56,030 nt of DNA from a virus (IMGVR_UViG_3300030380_002075:1-56030); one strand, 5' to 3'; numbered from the stretch's first letter, positions 41,427 to 50,068 are shown. Numbers and translations: made by a program. Notes: a model not told the origin generated them from the sequence alone.

Positions 41427-43844
41427 TTAATTTCCTCTCTGCTTGAGTAATTCACGTTCTCGACCTGCATCAATACGAGCCCTTGTCTGAGCCGCCTGCG
41501 CCTGCAAACGATCATAGAACTGACGATCACGCATCTGCAAGGTCTGCTGATCCAACTGTAGCTTGGCCGCATCCAACTGAGCATCTCGCTCGGCTTCCTG
41601 CGCGTCCAACTGCAACTCCTGTTGCTTCAGTTGCACCACCGGATCTGGACCTTGTCCTGATATTTGCTGAGATAGGTCTTTAACTTCTTGCATTCCCTGT
41701 GCAATGTATTGAGCCACTAAACCCTCGTACTCTATCATCCGTTGTTCCGGATTTGCCGCAGGTCCTTGTTGCGCGGTAATCTGCTCAAACTCAGCCGTAG
41801 CCCGCTCCCGAGCAGATAGCTTAACGTGTTCCATGATGTGTTTCTGAAGAGCCATCGCCACAGCAGGCATACCAGCAACCATCGGCGTTGAACCAAAAAC
41901 CAGATGCGAGATAATATGCGCTTGATGATTTTGCCCCGTGAAGGCTTGCAGTTGACCCATGTCGAGTGCATCTATATTCTCCTGTGCAGGATCCGTGGGC
42001 CCCATCTCATCCTCTGGGGGTGCCTTCATGATCCGATCTACGTCTTTCACACCTAACGCGTCGTACATGTCGCGATAGACTTCATACATATTATGTATCT
42101 CTGGCGCGGCTCCAGCTAACTGAAGTTTAGTCTGCGCCATCACAATCCGTTGCGCCTGACTGAATACGTTTGGATCCGATATTGGAACTACATCCACACG
42201 CTCATCAAAGTCGCTTGCCATGATGCTGGCGTCTTCACCTTCGACAGAGTACGGGTACTGTTGTGGCAGACTTTCACCCATCACACGAGCAAGAATCTTA
42301 AATTCTAAACGCATTGCATAGTGCAACCGCTTGTGAATAGCAGACATGACGCGGGAACCTTGCTCCAGCATCGCGATTGTCGTGCCGACAGCGGCTCCCT
42401 GATTGCCATCCCCAACTTTGAGGTCTGTAATCGTCGCAAAACGTTGTCCGGCTTCCACAACAAAGCCTAAAAGGTTAAACAAGGTTGCATCCGGGCCCTT
42501 AAACGGCAACGGCATCAAAGAATCGCGGATGGCACCACCGGGAGCGTCCACATCTCGGAACTCTCCGGGCTGTAACGGATCATCATCGTCCCTGATCCGT
42601 AGTCCGCGGGCTTTGAATCCTGCCGGTAGGTTCGATAACGTACCCGCATCTATCAACTGACGCAGTGCAGAGGTCGCGGTTCTAGACAAACCACCAATTG
42701 TGTGGATAAGTCCGAGCCCGTAAAAGGCAAAACCCGGTAAAAACTTGTAATGCACAAAATATTGGATTTTTTTGCGTAGTTCGTCGCCCTCGGCATAGTT
42801 TCTACGAATCGCGAGGATCTCTCCGGTGTCATAACTTATAGTAACGATGTACGGAATCTTGATCCCGGTCATTTCTCCTTCGCTATCGACCTCTTCAAAG
42901 CCTTCTAAGTCCAAATCTACGTGGCACTCAAGCAATGTCGCGTCATAATCAATCTGAGAAGGGGTTACACCGTCAATTCGCTGTATTTCTTCGGTAACAG
43001 AATCGCTTTTTCCCTCTCCGGGAGTCACCGGAACGTCCAAATAGAAGCCTGAAACCTGATTTTTACGCAAATCATTCAACGGCATCCGTACAACTTGCGT
43101 AATATTTGGACAAGTATCCAAATCTGCCGTCTCATAAGGCACCACGAGGTTCTCAGCAGGGACAAACTTGCTGACTGCACGGCCCATGCTCTCGTCAAAA
43201 TAGACTTTTTTGAAGGTTGAGCCCGCTAGCGGCAGATAAAACAACATTTGATCCATGTCTGGCGTGTAATCTTCCATCACATTGGTGATGTAATAGTTCA
43301 TAAACTGACGAACACGCCGTGCCTGTGCTTCCTTGTCCTTGGAATTATCCCCAATAACGGTTGTGCGAACGGGTCCCGAAGCAGGAAGTAGCTCATTGAA
43401 TGCCTGTGCTTGGAATTGTGTGGCCGCCTCGGCCAGTAATGGATGCGTTACGCCAGAAGAACCGCGGAAGGGCTGAGTGCGCTCTTCATAGTTAAAACCC
43501 AGCAGTTCCAAACCGTCTGCATAGGCGTCTTCCCACTCCTGCCTTGACGCCTTATTGGCATCAAACTCTTCCATGATCTCTGAAGCAATCCGGCCAAGCT
43601 CACGATCAGGCAGTTGCTCCGCAAGGTTTGCGTAAAAACCACCGTCTTCCATCATCTCGTCTTGAGGCTCAAAATCTACCTCGACGCCACCGTCCTCTGT
43701 CGGAGAAATCTCAATCTCACCAATGTCCTCCGCCTGAATCATCGCAAGTACATTGTTCTGTGAATCGGGAAGCTCGATCTCAATCTCGGCTTCTAAATCC
43801 TCAACATCCAGTTGAGACGGTACTTTATTCTTCTCAATAGCCAT
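41427..43844 (-). CDS. Portal protein (P22-like)
   Basis: An 805-aa protein with an acidic N-terminal extension, a core (YEERTQPFRGSSGVTHPLLA, VRQFMNYYITNVME) matching P22-type portals, a beta-rich clip/wing region, and a Gln-rich helical C-terminal barrel (residues about 690-800). It forms the dodecameric ring through which DNA enters and leaves the head. The length is like P22 gp1 (725 aa) with a longer helical tail. It lies between terminase-side and head genes. Confidence 0.9.
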   Translation of the reverse strand: MAIEKNKVPSQLDVEDLEAEIEIELPDSQNNVLAMIQAEDIGEIEISPTEDGGVEVDFEPQDEMMEDGGFYANLAEQLPDRELGRIASEIMEEFDANKASRQEWEDAYADGLELLGFNYEERTQPFRGSSGVTHPLLAEAATQFQAQAFNELLPASGPVRTTVIGDNSKDKEAQARRVRQFMNYYITNVMEDYTPDMDQMLFYLPLAGSTFKKVYFDESMGRAVSKFVPAENLVVPYETADLDTCPNITQVVRMPLNDLRKNQVSGFYLDVPVTPGEGKSDSVTEEIQRIDGVTPSQIDYDATLLECHVDLDLEGFEEVDSEGEMTGIKIPYIVTISYDTGEILAIRRNYAEGDELRKKIQYFVHYKFLPGFAFYGLGLIHTIGGLSRTATSALRQLIDAGTLSNLPAGFKARGLRIRDDDDPLQPGEFRDVDAPGGAIRDSLMPLPFKGPDATLFNLLGFVVEAGQRFATITDLKVGDGNQGAAVGTTIAMLEQGSRVMSAIHKRLHYAMRLEFKILARVMGESLPQQYPYSVEGEDASIMASDFDERVDVVPISDPNVFSQAQRIVMAQTKLQLAGAAPEIHNMYEVYRDMYDALGVKDVDRIMKAPPEDEMGPTDPAQENIDALDMGQLQAFTGQNHQAHIISHLVFGSTPMVAGMPAVAMALQKHIMEHVKLSARERATAEFEQITAQQGPAANPEQRMIEYEGLVAQYIAQGMQEVKDLSQQISGQGPDPVVQLKQQELQLDAQEAERDAQLDAAKLQLDQQTLQMRDRQFYDRLQAQAAQTRARIDAGRERELLKQRGN

Positions 43845-44916
43845 TCGTTGCTCCAGTTATAAAGGGAACGTACTGCATAATACCATTGCTCCGTGGTCCG
43901 CGGGTCATGTTCACTGCTTTGTCTTTTAAAGATACGATGCCGCCTTCCGCATACGCTTGAACCGCCGATTCGCCTTCGCCAACCATACGGGGACCCGTAA
44001 GCTTCACAGAAGTATCGGAGAAGATTTTTTCGTATGCAAAAGCAGGCGCGGCCTTTAACAAAGCGTTGAAGTCCTCTTCTGACATATCCTCGGCATTATC
44101 CGGCGTAATAATGATGTTATCGAACTCCGGTTGTGGCTTCTCTCCCACTAATGATCCGAGGGCCGAGGATATCAATCCGGGAGCCTCTTTATAGGCGTCA
44201 AACGATTCTTGTAATTCTGCTTTATCGGTATCCGATAAGTTTTGAAACTGATCGTCGGTCATGGACATCGCGCCTTTCAACGCCAGTACTCGTGCTTTAC
44301 CCAAACCACGCGGCTGAGTCACGTCAACCCCAACTTGTTTAAGAAGCTCTTGCGCTTCCTCGGCATTGCCGTAACGTTTCATACGGAAATAATCTAACGC
44401 CCTGATTGCGTTTTCTTCTTCTTTTCTTGGAAGTTTAATAATCGGGTGCATACCCTCGTGAATGGGAGTCTGACCTTTTATCGAATCACCGGCAACTTGA
44501 ATGTCACGAGGAATCCCCAGTCGTTCTGCTATTTCTGGGTTTAAAGCTCCACCTTTGATTCCGTATCTACCCTGACGATATAAAAATTCAGAGTCTTCGT
44601 AACCAAAAGGCACTTTACCGGTATACACAGCTTCGTCAATCGCACGACGTTCTAACAGGTTGCTAGGGTCTTGCTCATATTGTAAAAAGTTGTAGTAATC
44701 GAGCATGTCTTGAGTGTTTTTGTCGATTACGTTTCTTGCGGCTTGATCTGCTAAGGGAAAGCCCTGTCTATCTCCAAGAACCTCTGCTGTTTGACGACGA
44801 CGATAATCTATCGCATCGGGCAACTCGTCTGCTTTACTAACTCGTGCCTGACTTAACATCTGCTGTCTTAGATACTGCTGAAGGTTTTCTTCCGCATTAC
44901 GAACCGGATCGGCCAT
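43834..44916 (-). CDS. Protein with HEXXH motif between terminase and portal
   Basis: A 360-aa protein of no family known to me. Residues 153-157 read HEGMH, a HEXXH zinc-metalloprotease signature within TPIHEGMHPII, and a helical region follows that could provide a third ligand. The C-terminal part has AYAEGGIVSL, the shared motif. A maturation protease or structural protein are both possible; the single motif is weak proof. It overlaps the portal start by 11 nt. Confidence 0.65.
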   Translation of the reverse strand: MADPVRNAEENLQQYLRQQMLSQARVSKADELPDAIDYRRRQTAEVLGDRQGFPLADQAARNVIDKNTQDMLDYYNFLQYEQDPSNLLERRAIDEAVYTGKVPFGYEDSEFLYRQGRYGIKGGALNPEIAERLGIPRDIQVAGDSIKGQTPIHEGMHPIIKLPRKEEENAIRALDYFRMKRYGNAEEAQELLKQVGVDVTQPRGLGKARVLALKGAMSMTDDQFQNLSDTDKAELQESFDAYKEAPGLISSALGSLVGEKPQPEFDNIIITPDNAEDMSEEDFNALLKAAPAFAYEKIFSDTSVKLTGPRMVGEGESAVQAYAEGGIVSLKDKAVNMTRGPRSNGIMQYVPFITGATNGY

Positions 44917-44935
44917 ATATCACATTCCTAGAATG

Positions 44936-46408
44936 TCAATAGTACGCAACAACTTTAGCAGATTGATCCGTATCTTCCCAATCATCCGTGGGTAACTGCA
45001 CAAAATTACCCTGACGATAACGCATTAACGCCTGCGTCATGGAATCCACCAAATCATCATGCTCACCATTTGGAAAGGCCGCGACCTCCTCAACAAGTTC
45101 CTCGGCCCAAGGTTCGTCGGGGGCCCAAACCATCCCCGCCTCAAACAAAGGCGTCACAGCATGTACCCGCGAAACTTTATCGTTACCCTTAGAAGGCGTG
45201 AAGTTAACCACAGGAATCCCAGTCTGTCTCATCTCGTGCGTCAACGGCATACCAGATGCCTTAGCCTCCACGATGACGGTGTCGGGGTCCCAAAAGTTAT
45301 ACTCCTCAAACGCTATGTTTTTGAGTTCTGGAAAGTCCCATCGTCCTTTTTTAGAGTCGAGTAAGATGAGGTTTGGGGCTCCTCCTTCTTCGGGATAAAA
45401 GACGCCCCACGTCGTGATGGCCGAGTAGTCCGCCGTCTCACGCTTTGAAAACGCCGTATCATAGCTCTGAATCACAAACTGTAATTGGGGTACGGTTTCT
45501 TTCTGCCAAACGTTCCACCATTCCCGCTTGATAATCGCGCTTTCTTCACCCGTCGGATTCTGCTGATACTGAGCGTTCCACTTGCTGACAGGTATAGATG
45601 CACGGACCCTTGTCAGATCATCTAAAGACCAGAACTCAGGCCAGCACGGCTCTTCCTCTTCTTCACCAGAATTAAAAATAGCCGGTAGCTCTACAATCTC
45701 CCACTGGTCAGCAAGGGGATCCTTGGCCATCGCTCGTAGTAACTGACCCGTCATATCCTTCTCAGACCACCGGGTCTGAACCAGAACAATACTGCCTCCG
45801 GGCTGTAAACGCTGACGAGGTCCACCAGTATACCAGTCCCACGCGTCATCAAATCCAGAGTTCGACATCGCCGTCTGCTCCGAATGCGGGTCGTCAATAA
45901 TAATCAAATCACCACCGCGGCCCGCGAGGTTCGAGCCCACACCCACCGCATAGTACATACCACCCTTATTCGTATCCCATCGGCCGGATGCCTTGGAATC
46001 AGCGGCCAACTTAACCTCTGAAAAAATATCCTGATAATCATCCGACTCAATCAGGTTCTTGGTCTTACGGCCAAAATTCACAGCAAGCTCTGTCGTGTGC
46101 GTCGCCTGAATGATCTTCTTGCTCGGATTACGGCCCATGAACCACGCAGGGAAAAGATAAGACGCAAACTCAGACTTCGTGTGCCGCGGTGCCATGTTGA
46201 TTATCAGACGCTTGAGTTCGCCCCTAGCAACGCGCTCTAGTTTTTCAGCAATAATTTTATGATGCCGCCCTGCAATGAACTCGGGCCAGACATGCCTGAC
46301 AAACGACAAAAAATTATTTTGGCACTTTTCAGTCTTCTCTAATTGAGCAAGTCGCAGACGCAACTTGAGTTCCTTATCAGAGAGCAATTCTAGGTGTTGT
46401 GAATCCAT
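44936..46408 (-). CDS. terL: Terminase large subunit (TerL)
   Basis: A 490-aa packaging motor. The P-loop is the variant NMAPRHTKSE (residues about 71-80; K78, S79) found in podoviruses, Walker B is LIIIDDPH (168-175), and a coupling region lies near QTRWSEKDMT. The C-terminal RNase H-like nuclease has SYDTAFS, VIVEAKASG and GEHDDLVD acidic residues. It is the first gene of the late block, next to the origin-like region. The small subunit lies 4.8 kb away (51223-51813), an unusual separation. Confidence 0.95.
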   Translation of the reverse strand: MDSQHLELLSDKELKLRLRLAQLEKTEKCQNNFLSFVRHVWPEFIAGRHHKIIAEKLERVARGELKRLIINMAPRHTKSEFASYLFPAWFMGRNPSKKIIQATHTTELAVNFGRKTKNLIESDDYQDIFSEVKLAADSKASGRWDTNKGGMYYAVGVGSNLAGRGGDLIIIDDPHSEQTAMSNSGFDDAWDWYTGGPRQRLQPGGSIVLVQTRWSEKDMTGQLLRAMAKDPLADQWEIVELPAIFNSGEEEEEPCWPEFWSLDDLTRVRASIPVSKWNAQYQQNPTGEESAIIKREWWNVWQKETVPQLQFVIQSYDTAFSKRETADYSAITTWGVFYPEEGGAPNLILLDSKKGRWDFPELKNIAFEEYNFWDPDTVIVEAKASGMPLTHEMRQTGIPVVNFTPSKGNDKVSRVHAVTPLFEAGMVWAPDEPWAEELVEEVAAFPNGEHDDLVDSMTQALMRYRQGNFVQLPTDDWEDTDQSAKVVAYY

Positions 46409-46424
46409 ATCGGGGGACCCTAAC

Positions 46425-46433
46425 GTATGCGAT
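46425..46433 (-). promoter_or_regulatory. Operator-like GTATGCGAT site upstream of TerL
   Basis: A single GTATGCGAT copy 17 bp before the TerL start, with TATAAAAT beside it on the minus strand (a possible -10). It matches the half-site found in the accessory-gene promoters but has no clear second half or -35 box, so only weak support for a promoter. Confidence 0.4.
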
Positions 46434-46529
46434 TTTATAAGTAAATATACGGTAGTTAGCGACTATATCATTTTTCTGGTGAATATTTGTGAAAAACATG
46501 GCCCTTGTAGCCGTGCCGCGACCGCCCGT

Positions 46530-46940
46530 CCTAGGCCGCCGGATCGCGCTCGATCTGCCAATTTTTCCGGTTTAGCCTCGATTGGCAGGGGGACCCGAAA
46601 CCACGGACCACGGCCCACGATTATCCACAGACGGCCAGACTTGACCTGTGGATAACTTTCGATTTTATCCACAAGGTTAAGTGGTTGAAAGTATGGGAAA
46701 AACGCAACCCCAGGTCCGCATCGCTGCAACTAGTTTTATCCACAGAAAAACGCGCATAGATTCGTTGCCTTGGTAACTGCCGGTCACGCGCCCCGATCCG
46801 CTGGCCACGATCCCCGATCCGGTGCGCTCGGTGTACGTTAAATTTTGACGTACAAGAAACATACAACCACGCGCCACGATCCCCGATCCGCTCCGATCCG
46901 GTGCGCTAACCACTGGCCAGTTATTCGCGGTGCAGGGATC
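46530..46940. other. Putative replication origin: DnaA boxes, GATC cluster, direct repeats
   Basis: Four perfect DnaA boxes (TTATCCACA) lie at 46621-46629 (+), 46647-46655 (-), 46665-46673 (+) and 46736-46744 (+). Nine GATC sites fall in about 400 bp. Two direct repeats follow: GCCACGATCCCCGATCCG (46804-46821, 46873-46890) and CGATCCGGTGCGCT (46815-46828, 46894-46907). An inverted repeat TGTACGT/ACGTACA (46832-46854) flanks an AT-rich spacer. The stretch 46409-47039 holds no convincing gene. Confidence 0.65.
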
Positions 46941-47003
46941 GCCATACGTTTCGCAGGGAGTCCGTTCGACGGCTCGCGGCTTGATTATCTACCGGCGAAA
47001 AAA

Positions 47004-47022
47004 AGCCGGCACAGGGCCGGCT
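47004..47022 (-). terminator. Terminator at the left end of the accessory block
   Basis: AGCCGGC pairs with GCCGGCT around a five-base loop and is followed on the minus strand by six to seven T. It stops leftward accessory transcripts before the origin-like region. Confidence 0.85.
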
Positions 47023-47039
47023 CGATTGGTTGGGGCTGG

Positions 47040-47213
47040 TTAGTCGTCGCGGGTAAGCATAGCGGATTGGTGCGCGTCTACGTATCTCGCCAGTCGCACT
47101 AAATCGTCCACGGCGTCGCGTTTCGCAATGTCGCCCGCATCGGGATTCTGCAAAACCTCGCAGTAGATACGAACCGCACTAACCCACGTTGGCGTCAAGT
47201 TAACCGCGCTCAT
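47040..47213 (-). CDS. Small hypothetical protein
   Basis: A 57-aa helical protein (MSAVNLTPTWVSAVRIYCEV ... LARYVDAHQSAMLTRDD). It overlaps the upstream gene by ATGA (47210-47213) and is followed by a strong terminator, so it is probably the second gene of a two-gene cassette. Function is unknown. Confidence 0.7.
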   Translation of the reverse strand: MSAVNLTPTWVSAVRIYCEVLQNPDAGDIAKRDAVDDLVRLARYVDAHQSAMLTRDD

Positions 47214-47560
47214 ACTGTCACCACTGGAGCATCGGTTAGGCGTTGAGTGACGATGTCGAAATACACCCGCTCAAACTCGCCGATCTCGACGACGTCACGG
47301 CCGATAATTAACACTGGCTCGAAATTGCGTTGGGCGAACCTGTACCCGATCCCGTAGAAGTTCAAAACGCCGTTAAGCCGCTCCCGTGTGGTCACAGTGG
47401 GCCAACCTGCCAGAGTTAACGCTATTATGTCCCCCTCACACTTGCAGGCTATCTCGTTACCGTGCAGGTAAATCTCGAAGCCGTTAGTGGACGTATTGCC
47501 ACTGGTCAGACTGTCGCCCCGCGCCCAAGCTTCAACAATGTTTCTAGTAACTTTTCTCAT
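47210..47560 (-). CDS. Conserved phage hypothetical protein
   Basis: A 116-aa protein of a type recurring in marine phages (IVEAWARGDSLTSGNTSTNG then YLHGNEIAC; a second half RERLNGVLNFYGIGYRFAQR). It looks like a small alpha/beta protein. Function is unknown. It is preceded by its own promoter, a 5' stem-loop and an AGGGAA ribosome site. Confidence 0.75.
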   Translation of the reverse strand: MRKVTRNIVEAWARGDSLTSGNTSTNGFEIYLHGNEIACKCEGDIIALTLAGWPTVTTRERLNGVLNFYGIGYRFAQRNFEPVLIIGRDVVEIGEFERVYFDIVTQRLTDAPVVTV

Positions 47561-47582
47561 GGTTTCTATTCCCTATAAGTTG

Positions 47583-47635
47583 CCGGCCGTTGTTGGCCAG
47601 TCGTGAGTATATAAGAGGTTATGCGAGAAACGCAA
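47583..47635 (-). promoter_or_regulatory. Promoter, operator and 5' stem-loop of the 47210 cassette
   Basis: -35 TTGCGT (47630-47635), 18-bp spacer, -10 TATACT (47606-47611). The operator-like TGCG-N5-CGCA is formed by 47621-47633 and overlaps the -35 box. At the expected mRNA start, CTGGCC (47595-47600) pairs with GGCCGG (47583-47588). Confidence 0.6.
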
Positions 47636-47640
47636 TAAAA

Positions 47641-47668
47641 AGGCCGGCGGGATCGCTCCGGCCGGCCT
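47641..47668 (-). terminator. Terminator of the 47685 cassette
   Basis: AGGCCGGC pairs with GCCGGCCT across a 12-base loop, followed on the minus strand by TTTTTATT. It separates two cassettes and directly precedes the next promoter. Confidence 0.85.
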
Positions 47669-47684
47669 TAAGTTTCTAGATTAA

Positions 47685-48164
47685 TTAAACGCTATCAAAC
47701 GTTAACCGAATGTCGCCGTCGTTTATCATCTCGCGCACCACGTCCCGAACCGCCGTATCAAACTGGCTATCCGAGATAGCCTCAGTGATCCGATCATTTA
47801 TGGCGTCGTCGTCAAGAAAATCCATATCATCAACGGTGTTTCTGACAACATCCTCGACGGCGCTCTCAAAAGAGCGTGAACTGGTAAACGCGTCGTCCAT
47901 CGCTTCTTCCAGCATCGACGTAAAAGCCGACAGTATTTCGGGTTCAATCAATGCAAATATACCCGCCGTGACCTTCTGATTTTTTTCGAGGTAATCGTCG
48001 GCACGTTTCCGCTCCCGTTCAACCTCGATCTCAGACACTCGCAGTTTGTTCGTGAGTTTATCCAGTTCAACGCGTAGATCGTCCGGCGTGAACTCGGCCT
48101 TCATCGGCTCAACGTTATCCACGTTATCCACGTTGGTCTCAGTGTTTTGGTTTAAATCAGTCAT
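47685..48164 (-). CDS. Acidic coiled-coil protein
   Basis: A 159-aa strongly acidic protein. Residues 20-75 form a coiled coil (DDLRVELDKLTNKLRVSEIE); the C-terminal half has repeated acidic helices (VEDVVRNTVDDMDFLDDDAI). The ATG at 48162-48164 has GGGAG 9 nt upstream in the AACTACGGGAG leader; the longer frame would start inside the promoter. It could mimic DNA charge or bridge proteins, but no homologue is recognised. Confidence 0.75.
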   Translation of the reverse strand: MTDLNQNTETNVDNVDNVEPMKAEFTPDDLRVELDKLTNKLRVSEIEVERERKRADDYLEKNQKVTAGIFALIEPEILSAFTSMLEEAMDDAFTSSRSFESAVEDVVRNTVDDMDFLDDDAINDRITEAISDSQFDTAVRDVVREMINDGDIRLTFDSV

Positions 48165-48185
48165 GTTAAATACTCCCGTAGTTAA

Positions 48186-48236
48186 GGCCGTCATTGGCCA
48201 GTGTTTAGTATGCGATAAAAGCAATACGCAATGCAA
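48186..48236 (-). promoter_or_regulatory. Promoter, operator and 5' stem-loop of the 47685 cassette
   Basis: -35 TTGCAT (48231-48236), 18-bp spacer, -10 CATACT (48207-48212). TATTGCTTTTATCGCATACT carries the operator-like palindrome across the spacer and -10. GGCC/GGCC (48186-48199) forms a short 5' hairpin before AACTACGGGAG. Confidence 0.6.
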
Positions 48237-48242
48237 TAAAAA

Positions 48243-48270
48243 AAGCCGGCAGGATCACTCCGGCCGGCTT
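48243..48270 (-). terminator. Terminator of the DUF932 cassette
   Basis: AAGCCGGC pairs with GCCGGCTT across a 12-base loop, followed by a run of T on the minus strand. Its sequence is closely similar to the terminator at 47641-47668. Confidence 0.85.
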
Positions 48271-48286
48271 GTATTAGTCGCAATGA

Positions 48287-49480
48287 TTACGCGGCGACTT
48301 TATCCAACAATTTACCCGCACGGCGTTCGATGTCGATCCGGTTATCTTGGTGCGGAATGTCCCGAGCGATAGCAGTGATCGCTTGAGCCGCGTCCCAGAC
48401 TGATTCAACCGGCCGGCCTTCCTCTTTCTCGTGGCGTTGCATAGCGGCCTTAGCCATGCGCTGAGAAAGCCCCGCACGTTTGGTTAAGAAGTCCAACCGA
48501 TCATCGTCAGTCTTGGCGACGTTAGCCGACTTGGCTTTCTGGACACCCTCGACAAATGTAGCCGTCGCACCAGTGGCAAACGATTGCAATGCGGGACGGG
48601 CCTCGATAGCGAACCGATCTGGCGCGAACTTGGTATGACGAATCTTGATTTCGTGGAAGTTTTCAACGCCCCACAAATTACGATTCATACAAACGCCGCG
48701 AAGGTACATCGCCGCGACGCCGGCCGTCTTGCTACCGGTCTCGGAGTTCCACGCATAGAAGCCTCGGAACATTAGATCAGGCTCGCCGTTTGGCAGTTTA
48801 CCAACCTCAATTGGATTGAGGTCATCAACCAGAAAAACAAAGATGTCTCGATCACTGGCGAACAGTGTCGTCGTATCTTTGGTGACCGGCACATGCGGAT
48901 CATAAACCGCCATGCCATTCTCGGCTCGGCTAACCATCATACCGGGGACTTTCCAACGTCCCTCACTGGCGTCAACCAGATCTTTGATAGGCTTTAGGAT
49001 CTCATGATCGTAGATCCGGCCGTAGTCAGCACCCGTTGCGGCTCGCAGTTCACCTGAATCGCCTCGGCTATACACCTTAACCAAATCGCGAGATCGGTTA
49101 TGTTGCAAACCCCACTGCAAACAGTCAGCAACCATCGGAGCGGGTAAGTCTTTGAGGTAACCGGCCGGCGCTCCTGCCAACTGAGATAGCTGACCAAATG
49201 ACCAGTTAGTAGGCATGTTCTCGCCCTCGATCCCGTTCTCATCACGGTACTCGATAAAGACGTCACCCCTCGATGGATTGTCGGCATCAACAGTCCCGAC
49301 GATATTCATCTTATGAGTATCGACGATGCGAGACTTCATCTGACCGGCGTCAAGCTTCTTGTGAGCCAACATATCATCCAGTGAAAGGAACCGCTCATCA
49401 TCAGGGCGGTTAAACCAGTTAGATGAAACAGCAGAGTTGCCGATGCCATGTGCAAAGGCGTTGGTTTGATAAGTCGTCAT
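48287..49480 (-). CDS. DUF932-family phage/plasmid-like protein
   Basis: A 397-aa protein of the DUF932 family found in phages and plasmids. It shows FIEYRDE, LRAATGADYGRIYDHEIL, a FRGFYAWNSETGSKTAG core and YLRGVCMNRNLWG near residues 245-300. Function is not established. The ATG at 49478-49480 lies behind AACTACGGGAG; a longer frame to 49597 would run through the promoter and is rejected. It is a single-gene cassette with its own promoter and terminator. Confidence 0.85.
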   Translation of the reverse strand: MTTYQTNAFAHGIGNSAVSSNWFNRPDDERFLSLDDMLAHKKLDAGQMKSRIVDTHKMNIVGTVDADNPSRGDVFIEYRDENGIEGENMPTNWSFGQLSQLAGAPAGYLKDLPAPMVADCLQWGLQHNRSRDLVKVYSRGDSGELRAATGADYGRIYDHEILKPIKDLVDASEGRWKVPGMMVSRAENGMAVYDPHVPVTKDTTTLFASDRDIFVFLVDDLNPIEVGKLPNGEPDLMFRGFYAWNSETGSKTAGVAAMYLRGVCMNRNLWGVENFHEIKIRHTKFAPDRFAIEARPALQSFATGATATFVEGVQKAKSANVAKTDDDRLDFLTKRAGLSQRMAKAAMQRHEKEEGRPVESVWDAAQAITAIARDIPHQDNRIDIERRAGKLLDKVAA

Positions 49481-49504
49481 AATCGTTTCTCCCGTAGTTA
49501 TGAC

Positions 49505-49555
49505 TGAGCGAAATTGCTCACTGGTAATAATCCGATAAAACGCAACACAATGCAA
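49505..49555 (-). promoter_or_regulatory. Promoter, operator variant and 5' stem-loop of the DUF932 gene
   Basis: -35 TTGCAT (49550-49555), 17-bp spacer, -10 GATTAT (49527-49532). The operator-like half TTGCG is intact and the other half is a variant (ATCGG). TGAGC/GCTCA (49505-49520) forms a hairpin at the mRNA 5' end before AACTACGGGAG. Confidence 0.6.
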
Positions 49556-49576
49556 GTAATTTTTTAGAAAATAAAA

Positions 49577-49604
49577 AGGCCGGTTAAGTTGCCCCAACCG
49601 GCCT
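49577..49604 (-). terminator. Terminator of the 49610 cassette
   Basis: A perfect 9-bp stem AGGCCGGTT/AACCGGCCT with a 10-base loop, followed on the minus strand by TTTTTATTTTC. Confidence 0.85.
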
Positions 49605-49609
49605 CGGTT

Positions 49610-49957
49610 TTACGCCTCGGTAAACACCCTGTTTTGATATGCTATCCAATCCTCGCAAGATTGCGTGTTCTTTGGATATGCTTTCTCATTAGCCTTTATA
49701 GGTCTTATGCTTCGGGCGGAAGCTATAAACATTCCCACCGGTAGTGGCGGGGTATCGATGTCCCAATCAAAACCCCCTAATCCAGTGCATTCGACTCCCT
49801 TCCCGTAAACGCAGGCTACTGCCTGATTAAGTTGGCTACCGGCCGCGTCTTTAATTGCGGTTATAGGGTCTTGCGCTTTTGCCCACCTGCTTCCAGAAAG
49901 GTTGATAGCTAAGAAGTAATGACCATTAGGCTGTTTAAAAGGCGTTGATTCACTCAT
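49610..49957 (-). CDS. Hypothetical accessory protein
   Basis: A 115-aa protein (MSESTPFKQPNGHYFLAINL ... ASARSIRPIKANEKAYPKN) that I do not recognise. It appears globular, with mixed alpha/beta sequence and no membrane segment. It is a single-gene cassette with the strongest promoter of the block, a two-hairpin leader and its own terminator. This suggests a strongly expressed early gene, possibly against the host. Confidence 0.75.
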   Translation of the reverse strand: MSESTPFKQPNGHYFLAINLSGSRWAKAQDPITAIKDAAGSQLNQAVACVYGKGVECTGLGGFDWDIDTPPLPVGMFIASARSIRPIKANEKAYPKNTQSCEDWIAYQNRVFTEA

Positions 49958-49964
49958 GGCGAAT

Positions 49965-50068
49965 CCTCCCGTAGTTGATTGTTAAACATCTACCTTGGGG
50001 GCTTCCCAAGGATGACTTAGATTTCCAAGTCATGTGGTCATTATCGCATACCTGATTTGGGTTGTCAA
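49965..50068 (-). promoter_or_regulatory. Promoter and structured leader of the 49610 gene
   Basis: -35 TTGACA (50063-50068), 17-bp spacer, -10 GATAAT (50040-50045) with extended TGC and an overlapping GTATGCGATAA site. The leader has hairpin 1 (ATGACTT/AAGTCAT, 50012-50033), hairpin 2 (CCTTGGG-AAGCC-CCCAAGG, 49993-50011), then TGTTTAACAATCAACTACGG and GAGG. Hairpin 2 keeps the loop of the 55315 leader with a different stem. Confidence 0.75.

Noticed and set aside
46463-46913. Several 78-96 codon ORFs in the origin-like region
   Set aside because: They overlap each other on both strands, run through DnaA boxes and repeats, lack ribosome sites and give unlikely proteins.
48287-49597. Longer DUF932 reading frame (436 codons)
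   Set aside because: The extra 39 codons run through the promoter, operator and leader; the ATG at 49480 follows the conserved ribosome site.
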